Shown piece by piece: positions 20,480-33,237 of a stretch of 64,000 nucleotides of DNA. Made by a program: the position numbers and the translations under genes. The notes beneath the pieces are model-generated. The model was not told the DNA's origin, made no database searches, and worked only from the letters and a program-made list of their open reading frames with translations. Position 1 is the first letter of the stretch. Each line of letters begins with the position of its first letter. This DNA is from Haliotis asinina. Its lineage: Eukaryota; Mollusca; Gastropoda; Lepetellida; Haliotidae. The DNA is taken from contig NC_090292.1 in NCBI RefSeq assembly GCF_037392515.1, positions 45,931,747 through 45,995,746 on the forward strand, written 5' to 3'.

Positions 20480-21092
20480 TTTATGACTACATAAATTTTT
20501 TTTTGGACACATTAATGATCTGGACAGCGAATACTTCAGGAGAGTTGCCAGGTCTCTAAGCACACTATTTCTCTCTTCTTGGACTTATATCGACCTTAAG
20601 TGGATTTCCTGCATTCCCTCAAATTGTTGATCCATATGTGCTCTGTCATTATCCATGGCCCTTTCAAACCAGGCTGGAGCTTCAGGAGGGGTGGAAACAG
20701 TTCAAGTACACCTCTTCTTGATCTTTGGTGTGTGCTCTTTGGGTGCTGAAGAATGAGAATGAGAAGCCTGTAGTTTGCCGGATACCTGTGGGGATTCAAA
20801 CCAATGGAATGTGGATCGTCCAGGCAGCTGACGGTTGACAATGGTACCACAGCTGGCTGGATCTCCAGCCATAATGAACTGCATTCGACTGTAATATGCC
20901 CACTGAGTTCTGCCATTTCCGGATTTCTTGTTTCTGTCGCATATCCTCTTGTAGCTCTGCTTCAGATTACGAAGTTTTTTGTCACACGTATCCATTTTGA
21001 AGCTTTGCGTTTGAAATGCGTTTCCATACAGAGGACCTGCTTATGGATGTGTTCGAGAAACTGTCCTTGTTTTCCTCGTACTGGTCCAACAT
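20480..21092 (-). pseudogene. Harbinger Myb/SANT-like DNA-binding protein remnant
   Basis: From an ATG at 21092 the reading gives LDQYEENKDSFSN and SSVWKRISNAKLQNG, then in the next frame CDKKLRNLKQSYKRICDRNK, SGNGRTQWAYY and MAGDPASC, the trihelix Myb/SANT pattern of Harbinger partner proteins. The part after residue 130 or so reads APAWFERAMDNDRAHMDQQF and EERNSVLRDLATLL, a helical tail usual for the family. One frame change near 20990 and in-frame stops at about 20702 and 20585 make it a pseudogene. In Harbinger elements this protein helps the transposase enter the nucleus and bind the ends. Confidence 0.72.
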
Positions 21093-21162
21093 GAGTCAAA
21101 TGGCTCTATCGTGTCAGTGAAACATACCGTCTGTAAAATCAAAACCAAAGAATTTCAATGTG

Positions 21163-21290
21163 TTATATTTGGGATTACATTTTCCTCCTAAAATACACAT
21201 TGTAATACGTTTTGAGTTGAGATACATACAGGATTCAAACGGATGCCCTCAGAGTCAGGCACACAAAATCAGACGCCTACCCATACCTTT
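21163..21290 (-). mobile_element. decayed copy of the tRNA-derived foldback SINE
   Basis: It matches the left arm of the 13584-13893 foldback in order: TGTTATATTTGGGATTACAT, CATTGTAATACGTTTTGAGT, ACAGGATTCAAACGGATGCC and CTCAGAGTCAGGCACACAAA. The A-box half is badly eroded. Confidence 0.65.
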
Positions 21291-21754
21291 ACAGCAAAAT
21301 AATGTCAAAAAAAAATTCAAAGAGTAACTAATCATATTATTTAACATTTATGTTTACATACATTTTTAAATCTCAGAATTTGGGAGTACTGCACGTTATT
21401 ATCAATGGAACTGAAAGAGTTGTCAATGAATTTAAATGAAAGGTAGTTCCGTCAACATTTTGTCTCTGCTTAGATGGCCTACGTTGAGTCACAACACTGA
21501 GTATCACTCAAACGCATGTGCCATTATGACAAAAATAATCACCTCAGTATCCTACCTAGCCTGCATGGGTAGTAACATGTGTCAAGTTATAAGCAACACA
21601 TTGTGTGGTGCTGAACCAGAGGCATTAACATTTGTACAAATAGTATTACATCCACTTGGTTATATACTACCGACAAGAAATAAGGGAAGTAATGAAATAA
21701 TAGCGAATTTGAAACTGCTTTAAATATCCACTAAATCAATTTTAGGCGTCAAGT

Positions 21755-22629
21755 TCAATATCTGGTGTGTCCACCATGTTGGGCAACACATTCACGGCAC
21801 CTTGATGGCATGCTGTTAATCAATGTCCGGATGGTTGCCCGTGGTATTGCCCGCCATTCCTCTTGGAGAGCTGCACCAAGCTGGGCCAGGTTGGGTCCTG
21901 GGTCCCTGGCGTACACCCTTCGACCAAGAACGTCCCAGAGATGTTCAATTGGGGACAGGACTGGGGACTTAGAGGGCCAGTCCAATGTCTGGATACCTTC
22001 TTGTCGGAAATAAGCGGAGACAATTCGGGCCCGATGTGGTCTGGCATTATCATCTTGGAATACAACATTTCGGCCTATAACTCTAGCCAATGGAGCCACA
22101 ACAGGACGCAATATTTGGTCAACGTATCGCTGACCAGTCATGGCTCCGTTAATGATGACCAAATCTGATCGTCTGTCATGTGTAATCCCACCCCACACCA
22201 TGACAGTACCACCTCCATATCGATCATGGTCAAGAATTGCTGCTCTGGCATATCGCTCCCCGCTCCGACGCCAACAACGTTTTCTGCCATCTGTGAATCG
22301 TAGGCAAAACCTTGACTCATCAGAGAACATGGTGTAACGCCAGTGGCTCATAGCCCGTCCCTGATGCTGCCTAGCCCATGCCAATCTTTGGCGCGTATGG
22401 TGAGCTGAAAGGGTGACGCCCTTAAAGGCCGTCTTGCTTTCAGACGAGCTTGATAGAGTCGGTGTTTAACGGTTGAGGTTGAAATGCGTCTTCCAGTGAG
22501 TGTGCGGAATTCTCTATTGATGGCAGGGGCCGATTTAAACCTATCGCGTAGAGCAATTAGTGATTGCGACTTCTCCAGTACATTTACACGAGTTAACTTC
22601 TGTATGCCCGTGTAGCACGTGCTGGGCAT
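21755..22629 (-). pseudogene. Tc1-like (DD34E) transposase remnant
   Basis: The C-terminal two thirds (22384 down to 21755, stop after GGHTRY) keep the catalytic domain: FSDESRF (first Asp), VFQDDNARPHRAR (second Asp), then 34 residues to the Glu in SPVLSPIEHLWDVLGRR. The preceding part in another frame (22629-22420) supplies LTGRRISTSTVKHRLYQARL, the second helix-turn-helix, so one frame change near 22420 breaks the gene. The first helix-turn-helix is missing or unrecognisable. I could not define terminal inverted repeats. Confidence 0.88.
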
Positions 22630-22848
22630 GCATTATGCGAAATTCCATTGTCACTGGATGTTGCGTTTGGGAGATACGCCACGATAACGGACCCTGTCAC
22701 AGTCAAAGTCATCTATATTCAATTTCTTGGTTCCCTTATTTTCTGTCGGTAGTATAAATGGACATGATGAAGTCTTTATGATTTCAGTCAAAGAGCATAG
22801 TGTTATTGAAGGTTTTCCGAAAAATATATTATTGATGACAGTTAATAC

Positions 22849-24827
22849 CTACATCATCAACTGCATCATTCTCTGTTGAACGGACTTGAAGTTCTGGTTG
22901 GTTCATTCTGTTGACTGACAGCGACATCTGAACCTCCACCTGCTGTTGACTCCTCTTTTAAAGCAGGAGGCTGAGTGTTGTCTGGCCTTCGCCTGTCATG
23001 GGGACTGCATTATCATCCTCCTTAAGTAAATATGTCTGTTCACTCGGGGCTAGATAGAGTGTTGTACACTCTGTTGAACATTTCTTGATCTAAGCAGAAA
23101 CAAAATTCACATCTTACATAGAAGAATATGTGTTGAAATTCATTAAGGACCTAATGTATAAATGTATAATGTAATGTATAAATGTATATGAAGGATTAGA
23201 GCAACTAACAAGAAAGTAACGATACTTATATGTAAATATGAATCAATGTGACTTTAAAGAGTGAATGCAGAAAACAGGTATGTACATACTTAGATTTCCC
23301 ATAAATCAAACTTATGTTTGAAACCCTACTTTCATGACTTGATGAGATATAATTAGTATAACCAGCTGATAACAGAAAGATTGAAAGAAACAAACACGCC
23401 ATGTAATACACCACAGACACATACACACACACACTGATCGTGCTTGTGTACTTTTCCTACCACCAGTTCCATTCATCTCAAGTGGACATTTCCAGTAGGT
23501 CTGCCTCCATGGCATAAGACATAGGAAATCATATACTGATTAATGAAATTGTCATTATCATAAAGTTCTGAGCGAACATGTTCTGACGTGGCTGCACCAG
23601 CTGTCTGAGGTCCAGGTATACAATTTTCTGTTGACGTTCTTCAATCATTAACCAGCTGTTCACGTTCGCCTCTATCTTTCATGTCATCCATCACTGACTT
23701 TATGGCTTTGTGGAAATGTCCTGGATGTAAAAAAGAACCTAACCTAATTGATTATTTTTTCATTGGGCTGAAATTATGTTTCATCTCTCAACCAGATATC
23801 ACAGCTTCAGAAGCTCGTGCTCTGAAAAGAAACACATGGTCATGAAATACACACTAAAGCCTATTACATTGGGTGGAGTGGGGCACATCCGCATTATATT
23901 CCAGCCATACAGTGACAACGTATTACATATATCAAGCCTCGTACAAGCCATGTGATTATAGATATCAACAAGAAATGAACGATTTAGCACATGTCTTGAC
24001 AGCGACAGCACTAAACCTTTTTAAAAATAATAATATAACAATAAATTTTGGAGTGGTAAATAGGTACTTCAGAGTGCTGTAGGAATTGCTATAAACTGAT
24101 ATCCTGAAGGATTGGGTTTTTGATCGGATAATAGTAAAACATGTCGTGAACAGAAAATATATGTAATATCGAATAGTTAAATTTTCACAACATGCCTTGT
24201 TTCATAACTGTAGCATGCCATGCGTTTTCTATCGGTTATTGCAGTGAGGCAGACTAAACCGGACATGACGTCACACGATCGTATTTTAGCGATGCTGTAC
24301 ATGCCTGTTATTAAAACAAAGTTACAGACCTACAGTACAGCATGTAATTTCGTAGACACTAAAGAGTTTTCCCTTCAATGTCGTTTCAAAACAATATGTT
24401 ATACACAGCTTAGAAGCGCTGAATATTCTTGCACAGATCTACGTGTACATGTGAAAGATAACCTTTCTGAACGCCCTTAACAGAGCAGAAGTAATCTAAC
24501 ATCTTTTTACGAGTTCTACTGATTGTAAAATTGTCAGTGAGAGAGATGTTGAAGGTCCCGTTATTTCATAAATTCCCAGCAAAGGAAACAAATCCATGCC
24601 CCGAAATCAAACTAACGTGATCACCCAAATGTCGTGGAAGTGTTTTCGTCGCCTTTTAATGAATAGGTGAGTAAACATGCCTATCATGAGTAGGTAACGA
24701 AGCAAAAAACAAAGAAATGCACATACTTACCTCCTTGTAGGCGTCTTGTCTGCTCTTCTGTGAGCAAAAGAGATAAGTTTCCTTTGTCACCTTCGAGAAT
24801 AACACGCTGTGACGCCATTTGTTCCAT
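22849..24827 (-). CDS. tentative multi-exon gene or remnant, unknown product
   Basis: A minus-strand start at 24827 opens MEQMASQRVILEGDKGNLSL and runs to a consensus donor, CAAGGAG|GTAAGT (24731/24730). An acceptor at 23720 (TTTACATCCAG|GACATT) joins in frame to give RRLQGGHFHKAIKSVMDDMK, ending in TGA at 23641-23643 after 58 residues. The same frame is open beyond this stop to about 23470. A further exon-like block, 22849-23089, with acceptor CTGCTTAG and donor GATGTAG|GTATT, shows protein-like sequence in shifting frames. I recognise no domain. It is either a short gene or a decayed one. Confidence 0.35.
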
Positions 24828-25321
24828 TGAGCTGTTGGTTTGTTTTCACCTTTACTGTATGTCAATAAACACTTAATGGTCACCAAATAAATTATAGGAG
24901 GACGTGTACAATGAAAGACACGATTGCATGGATAAGATTTCATTCACTTATTACGGAGTTTTGTCCATTAATGTGCATTTTCCAACTTGACATTTAAAAG
25001 TCAATCTTGCAGTTTCAGCAAATCGGTCTAAAAACGATTGAAGCAGTTACGTCAATTTGTTTACATTGTTACTCTTGTACTAATCGGTATCTGTCCACGG
25101 CAGTGGAGCAGACATGCCAACCCTATTCTCAGCCTGAATGTGATAGTGGACGTCAAATAGTGTAATACTTGTCTGCTTCGAAATTGTGCATGTTTTCACA
25201 AGATTCTAGACAAATGTACACCTGACTAATCATTATGAAGGTTACATACATACATGAAAGATATATATTGGCCAGGTCACACTACATAATTTAATCCCTT
25301 GCCAATTATTTCGAATGTGTG

Positions 25322-25465
25322 CAAATTTTGCGAGATAAAATTTCTCAAGGCAGTGTTCTGCAACACACTGACGTAGGGGTTAAGAAATGTTTATACATTT
25401 CTTAACCCCCTACATCAGTGTGTTACAAACACTTTCCTCCAGAAATTTTAACAAGGAAAATTTGG
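25322..25465. repeat. foldback element with a near-perfect inner stem
   Basis: The inner stem is about 37 bp: CAACACACTGACGTAGGGGT then TAAGAAATG on the left, complementary to CATTTCTTAACCCCCTACAT then CAGTGTGTTAC on the right, with a loop of only a few bases near 25391. The outer arms, around AAATTTTGCGAGATAAAATT and its inverse near 25440-25465, also pair with mismatches. It could be a small foldback transposon or a hairpin RNA source. Confidence 0.75.
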
Positions 25466-26934
25466 GGCTTTTATTTCGAACTTCTCCCTTTACAGACGTC
25501 GAAATTTATGAAGAAAGCACTGGCCTTTCAGTAGGATACATCGCACTTTTAAATGAATGTTAGGACGTTATACCTTCTGGCTGGTGTTACAATGTATTGC
25601 AACACTAACAGAACTTCAATATGATGTCCCCTACAGCATTCAACTTCTAATTCTTCTTCAAACATTGTAACAGTGAAATCTATGATGAGGCACAAGTGAC
25701 CAGTATATCATATTATCAGGCATAATGACATTTTGATAAAACTGTCATTGTGCACATATACCTTAAATAATATGTTGTTATATGCTTTTTATTGGCTCTT
25801 CTAATGCAAGACAAATCTCCCTTGAGCGACATTAAATGAACTTTATCTTACCTTACTTTATTGGTTTTCGTAAAACGAATAGAGAAGCATAATTTTCTCA
25901 GATTAAGTGTAATGGCGTAACTAAAAAAGGTCAAAATCTTGTAACAATTACGCTCAAAGCGTATAAGGGTTGGCATCTCTGCCATGAAGATACCTCCAGT
26001 CACAAACAAGTAATTGTTTCTTTGAGCAAAGTGCATCTGGCTGGAAAAATGCAGAATTAGCTGCATTAACCATAGAAATTTTTAAAATTTAATTTACATT
26101 TTTAAAAGGGTTTTCGAGAGACGGTTTCTTGTGATCGATGGCGACGACGTCCTAAAGCCTCGTCATCATTTATGTCTTGGATTCCACGACCTTTGCTCCA
26201 TGAAGTCAAGCCAGCTGCTAGTGTATGTGGAGACGTCCACGAAGCGGCTGCACGTTCACCTGCCGAACACACGTCTTTTTCTCGAACACCCTGCCCCGCC
26301 GGCTTAAATTTCATAAACAGATCTTCCTCGTCTGATACAGATGACTTTTAAACATGTTTCGAAAACTCATCTTTCTTGAAAAAGGATTCATTAATTCCTC
26401 AGAGACTATAACAATGCCTTCGTACTTCTTTTCAAGTAAGTGTAAAAGGTAACTGATTTCTAAAGATGGCAAATTATTTTCATTAGCTACAATGTGACGC
26501 AAAAAATATTTTGGGGGTCAAAATTAGTATAATACTTTCCAAAGAATTTTTATATTCAATAGAAACAAGTTATAGTGTATACATATACAAATAACTTATA
26601 AAACACTGTGTGTAATCATTTTTGGGTTGTTTGTTGTAATTTGTGCCTACGTCATGTATTTGGGACTGAAAATCTGAACTCATTCAAATCGTGGTTCAAA
26701 ATCAGGAAATAACGTGACTTCGAGAGTACAGTGCTCTGTACACTGCTTCGAGCTCACTATTGACCACTGATTATATATCACTGCACGTCAGCTTCCTATG
26801 GAACGATCCCTTGATCCCGGTTAGAGTTGATGTTCAGCAACCAACACATATGTTTGGGGTGGGTTATTTTTGTCGTTGTTTGGGGGGTAGGTGGGTTCTT
26901 TTGTTCTGTTTTTAGGGTTTTTTTTCACGCTGCA

Positions 26935-27005
26935 CCCATCAAAGTTGCAGCTGTATGGCGACTGTTTTTAACCCGGTCTGGACCAGACAATTCAGTGATA
27001 ACAGA
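26935..27005 (-). mobile_element. short SINE fragment
   Basis: The blocks CAGCTGTATGGCGACTG and GGTCTGGACCAGACAATTCA followed by AGTGATAAC match the SINE middle in reverse orientation. Both ends are missing. Confidence 0.55.
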
Positions 27006-28798
27006 ATACCCTTCAACCTGCGCATTTGGGATATGATCATGTTTCTGAATGAATGTCGCTATCAACTAGAAGCCCATAGTACTCTCCCGGTTCTCCGTGT
27101 ATCTTGATGTCTCACAGGAAATACTGCAAGTAAGTTGCCTCTCCCCATTTAAAAATTGCATCAGCCATGTTATGCTAGTTAAATTCTTTGATGGCGTTTT
27201 TGTTTGGTTTTGATTGTGGGAGGGGGCGGAATTTTTTTTTTTAATTTACAGCTGTGACGAATGCATTCGCGATACATAGAGAAGTTAACAATATGTTAAC
27301 TCGCATTATCAAACCCGTAAAATTTGATAACATCTTTTCACCTGTGTGGTATGTTAGCGAATCTTCTGGCTAGACAAGACCAAACTTTGTTTTCAATAAT
27401 GCGAATGTATTTTACAGCTGAGACGTTGCCATCCACCATGGATAAATTATTTACCCACAACGTATGAAGGGGAAACCAGAAATCATCTCTGTACCCTTGC
27501 ATTGACCACGTACTTGTTCAGGTAAAAACGGCACCAATTAGACAGAAAGGAACCTTGACTTGGCGAAAATCGGAACCAGCTAAAGTCTTATGGGGCAAAC
27601 TGACAACACGCAGGTAAATAATCACCGGGAAAGGAGTTTAGTCCTCTCTCTCTCTCATTAAATATTCCAGCTGTGTCCCTCAAACTTATTTATTTTCACA
27701 ATCCGTCGGAGAAACCAATCCTAACGTCGATGAATCCTTTCGAGGTCTCATCGATCTCTCTGCACGAAATTTCTTCTAAATAGCGCGAATTGTAGACTCG
27801 GGTACCATGATATTACTTGCACCAAATGTTCACAGTTCTTTTTGCCTTCTCGGGTTCCTCTGACTTCTGACCCATGTTTGATTACACAGACATGTAAATA
27901 TTACATTGAACATGTGTGTATCTCCCCCTTGTATTGGTTCACCATTTCCATAAGTCAACCACTGGCCCAGGCTAGTTATTTTTGATCGTTTTTTTCTAGA
28001 TTAATTGGGCACCATTACACGGGTGTAGTCGAACATGCATCTCGATCTGGGACTAGATGTTCGAAGCTCTCTTAGCGCCGAGGTGGTCGTAAGTGTTATA
28101 CATTAAATTACGACTATCCTAGCGCGAAGAAAGACCTTCGAAAATCTAGGCCCATGATCTGAACTGGTTCTCTTTGGCGACAGAGGAAATTATTTGAGTG
28201 AGTAGTTTAATTCCATGGTCACTTTTTCTGACGCATTCCATCGTAAATCACACATTCACTTTATGAATTATTATCGTCCACTCGATCCTCTTCCTCGGTG
28301 AAACTTGCGCTTCCCATACTCTCTCTCATCAGTGTCCACTTCAACCCAGAGCCCACCTATCATCTCATTGTCTTCCTTCATCACAAACACACATCTCTGC
28401 AAAATAGATTCGATTTTAAACCTGTCCACTGAGAATGATACGATCCAGACGGAACTAAACTTCTACTAGTTTCTCTTTCGCTTGATAAATCCAAGAAAAC
28501 GTCCATTCATAATTTCACTAACGGACAAATTAGACATGAAAAATTTCTACACTTTGCATATTATCAACGCCACACATTGCCCTCATAATTCCGATTCAAA
28601 AGGTTTCGCGATCTGATACTTCCATTGTCACATTTCACACCGAAATCTCCTGTCACATCAAATGCTCATCTTATAGCACAACTCATACAAATTATCAAAC
28701 CCAAGCATATGAAATGAAAAGGATTGATATCAATCGACAAGCAAATAATTGAACTCTACGAACGCGTGATCCCGGATGTATGAAAGTCTATTAGGGTC

Positions 28799-28975
28799 AA
28801 CTCCGTATCTGAAGTTTGTTTTTTGTAGAGTCATAATTACGAGATTTTCATAAAATGTAATTACGAGATATTTTTTTTAAAAAGTCGCAATTACGAGATT
28901 TTTATAAAGGTCGTAAGTACGAGATTTTTATAAAATCTCGTAAATACGACTCTTTACGTACGGAGGCAACTGCCT
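28799..28975. repeat. foldback built of ATTACGAGATTTT repeats
   Basis: The outer pair CTCCGTA/TACGGAG encloses five diverged units of the form TAATTACGAGATTTTTATAA, the last one inverted, so AGAGTCATAATTACGAGA pairs with TCTCGTAAATACGACTCT. It looks like a small foldback or MITE with internal tandem growth. Confidence 0.65.
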
Positions 28976-31900
28976 TTGCACAAAACTTTCTGTTGCTTGA
29001 TAAATCCAATAAAAACGTCAGTTACGTATTTTCACTATACAGCGCTGCTGACCTTTGGGCCAATTCCTCTCGGGCTTGGCTGTAAACTCTTCCGTCACGT
29101 CATCATCTCGTGCCATATGACGTCACACATTACGTCACTTACCGCCAATCACACGTTTTCAACGGAAGGAAGCGCAACCTTTGCAAGCGGTGTCATTCGT
29201 CACTTATACTCGAGAGGAGAGGTTTAGTCATGATCCAAAATGGAGGCTGAATGAAATTTGAGTTTCAAAGCAAACCAAGAAATATTTGACTGAGTCAACA
29301 GGAAAGGCCTAATTATTTGATAGGTACATTTCAACCTCCACGTGCACAATAATTTGACATTTCTGGAAGCCAAGCATTATTCAGCATGAGCATATTCTCT
29401 CTTTCAACTTGGGATGCTGGTTACGAAGGACGATAATATTAACCTGAAAGGTCGATATGTTTCTCCGCGTGGGCGGGCACCTCAATAAATTGTAACTATG
29501 TAAAATGTGTGAAATATTGGCAAGTATTGTGGCTTTTCTTTTAGCAAGTAATAATAGAAAAATTATGCATTCTTATAAATTCTAATTAAATGTGCAAAAT
29601 AAACGTGCATAAATATAACACAAGTCTGTCAATCGTGTCATGTTTGAAAACGTTTTATTACCTACGAGGGCAAAATATAAGGAACCATATTTTACATATA
29701 GGATGCCTAAGGGCAAAAGGGAACACTTAAAAAAGATGTCGTGCTCTCGCTCGGGAATTCTACATACTATGACATGGACACTCACATACTCTATTTCACT
29801 CGTCACTGAACGGATAACTCGATCAACTCATCACATCAAACGTCGTCAGCCTTTCAGTATATGGTTTTTAGTAGGCCGTGAACAGACTTGGTGACAAAAG
29901 CAAAGAATCCTCAAGTGAAATGTAAACACTGCTGTTAGATTACTTTAAGTTGAAAATAACGCGTACCGCTGACAGCTTAACATTGCAAAGATAGCACATT
30001 AGTCAAGACATTCCTGAGAGACGGTAAAGCAGAAAACGAGAGTCGAAGTTGCAATAGAAATAGGAGAGGAAGCGACATAACAGCCATTTGGAAAGATCGT
30101 CAGAAGTGAGCGGAGAGACACGTGCTGAAATTATATCGAGATCTATAAAACAACCAAGAAAACGGATGTCCACCATGATTTACGAATCACGTGTAATTAA
30201 ACGGTCACATTAATTTCCAAATATTGTTTGCGCGTCACCTTGTTCCTTAAATTCTGTAACAACAGTCTTCAACTGAACAACGTATGTTAGTGTTTTGACT
30301 AGACAATCTAGTGACTGAGACGCGTGTAAGTACTGCAAAGATCGATGCTTGATCACTGAATAGTCTCGTTTCTATTTACACGGCATATTGCTGGAATATA
30401 TTAATTGCTGTGTTTTGTTTATTTTAGTGTTTGTAACATTTGTAATTGTAATTTGGTTTCAGGGAACGTATCAAGTGTATGAGAGACAATAAATCTGCAT
30501 TCTTCTCACATTTTAGAATCAAGCCACATTTTGCCTCTTTCACCATTACCAGGTGTTAAAATTAGATGAAAGGGTACCGTTCGTTTTGTTGACAAGAAGG
30601 AAGATTAGCCGCACGTTCTTTTCATAGACTTTGTCCGAATTAGTTTATTTATTTATTGATTGATTTATGTATTTATAAGTGACTTCGCGTCTGATTCGAT
30701 TCTAATGATTATTTCATCGCTCGAAGAAGAGTGTGTTGCGTACCAAATGTGAATCGGAACCTGTTGCATCTTTGCAAGTCTTCTGAATTTGGTCGGGGAA
30801 GGGGTGTAATTCCGTAAGTCATTTCCTGATGAATGCTTAAGGACACGAAAACGTATGCTGCCATGAACAGGGGACTTTCTTTATCCCTCAGTCTACTTGG
30901 ACATGTTTTTTTTTGTTTTATCCGCTCAACGCTTCGATGATATACAAATTTCGTTATCGCGACCTCCACAAACAAAACTTTTGGGCCTACGTATACCCTC
31001 TGCTGTTGGGCTCAAGTAAACAATCATTCCACGTTTTCAGGTCGAAAAACAATGGTGTAAGGGAAATGGTTATAGCAGGCCTCCATGGGCCACTGTATTT
31101 CCAGTTTGGCACAAATATGACTCGATATAAACAATATCCTGGGACATCTCGTGCAGTCTTGAAAATGCAAACAGTCCATTGTTGTTAATCTAGATACTTC
31201 CTATGTAGTCACATCTGCAGCAGATAGTCCTTTGATCATCCGAAGAAGCGCAAGCAAGTTATCAAGACATTTCGATGAAGGAGAACCTTGAAGGTGAAGA
31301 AGATATCTTTGCATTTACATTACAATAGAACAGCAGTATTATTATTATTATTATTATTTCCAAAGACAATTTTCATATCAGTTACTTGTGATGGTGGTCG
31401 GAAAAAATAAATAAAAAAACCCACCCTACCAGACAATCCAGTGACTGACACGTGCATCGGGGTCAAGAAAACGAATTCGAAATAAAGCAAGGGTGTACTT
31501 CGTACGGAAGCTTGTCACAGGTTTGTTACTGTATCAAAATTTAGTAACGTAATAATAACCTTTGATGATGGGAAGGCGGCAAAGTGTGAATGGCTACATT
31601 GGTCCCAAACTCCTGTTACACCATTAATTAACTTTTGTTGAATGTTTTCACATTTGGGAAATAACGTTCGTCTTATTTTCTCATGAGAATTTTGATCAAT
31701 CAGAAAGAAGATTCTTCTTTGTAGAATTAGACCATCTTTAACTATTAGTATGGTGCAAGATCCTTTATTTTTTTTTCTCTTTAATTTGAAAATGTTTTGT
31801 TCACCGGATGGCTTTCAAGTCATTTAATGGATTTTTCGTATGCGTTGGTAATATCTTTATATAAAGAGTACAGTTTGATACAGAGGTATGTTTTGTTTGA

Positions 31901-33237
31901 AAGTGTATTTGTATTAGTATTAAGCGTAATAGTGAGTGTTGATCACCTTTTGAAATGTATGCTGCTTCATTACGATTTATTTTTGTGGGGGTGTTGCTGT
32001 GCTGAAGAATCAATATTTTTTTGTAATAATAATAACTAACTAACTTCATAGATCAATGAAAATTTAAAAAAAAACAATATTGAATAATGCCATAATCTTT
32101 TATTACAAACGAATGACAATACTGTTAACATTGTATGTGCAAAATATGCATCCTTTTAAAAGAAGTAATTTTTAAGTAATTAAACTTTAATTAGCAGGTA
32201 AGAAAAATAGTGTCAGTACCGTTACCAATTTGTTTTTGGATTGAAATATTTCAAAACAAGTTTATTTGATTATTCTAGGTATTCATTGTGAAATGTGCTG
32301 TATATGACTTTATACTCACGATTCTGTAATAAAAGATTTAATAAATAGTTGCAAAAATGGATCATTGAGTTTTCTTTAAGTAAGTCTTGAAATACAGCAA
32401 AATGTATCGTATTTGAGCAAATGATTTTAAGTGTCTTTTAGGGTTGTGAATGCAATTATTCAAAATCATATGCCCCTGATAGAAAGTGTACATTCTGCAA
32501 AAATGTAATCTTGTTTGATTAATTTGCATATTTGATTGGGTAGCGGTGCAGGACATGAATGGTATCGGTTTTGACAGGGTTGGTAACGGGTTGGGCATTA
32601 TTTATTTTGTGGTTTCAAGAAATGTTAAAACTCTAACCTCGTGTATAGTGCAAACAATGAAACAGATGGTAACCAACAGCACTGGTTCAAAAACATTGGA
32701 AATGTTAAGAAAAATCCCTTTCATAGAGAAAGGTTTTGCAAACATCAAAATGCAGCAATGTTTGTTGACAAATGTGGTGACAGGTTTGACATACATGGTA
32801 GCAGTTTTGATATACAAGCTGAAAGATAATGAATATTTCCTTGAAATGTTTTTCTAACATCTGTAATGGTAAAAGATGCATTGCAAAAACAAAATGAAAG
32901 TTTCAACCCCATTATCTACGGGTATGATTGCCTGGAGAGGTCCTGAAAACCGTTGCCGCCACTGACAGGTGTGATGTGAACAATGTATAATAATTATCCT
33001 TAGCACACACATATGTTTGCATAACTTGCAAATGCCACTGAAACGCAAATGGAACAAACTCCTCATACTCTTTATCTCATATCTCAAAATTAATCGATAA
33101 TGTCTTTGGATGGAAACTGTTTCCACACAGTGCCATGAACCGTTACCAGTTCTTTAAGGTATTGATATTCCAAACAATATCAGATATGAACGATGACAGA
33201 TCACATCCAGACTATCAATACATGAAATGAGTTACTG
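28976..33237. other. unassigned AT-rich stretch
   Basis: I see no supportable gene. There is an (ATT)n run near 31338-31358 and scattered GTTACCA/ATACCGTTAC words at 32217, 32563 and 33134 that belong to the 34070-34760 repeat family. Short open frames here show no domain or splice context. Confidence 0.5.

Larger units (their letters stand above)
24828..28798. other. unassigned stretch
   Basis: No gene I can support. It contains a foldback (25322-25465), a partial SINE (26935-27005) and a short minus-strand open frame at 26102-26330 with an acidic SVSDEEDLFMKFKPAGQG start and a basic end, which I cannot assign. Poly-T and G-rich runs occur near 26820-26930 and 27220-27245. Confidence 0.5.

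Noticed and set aside
26102-26502. Minus-strand two-part open frame as a gene
   Set aside because: The acidic and basic stretches look protein-like but there is a stop just upstream, no splice support and no recognised family.
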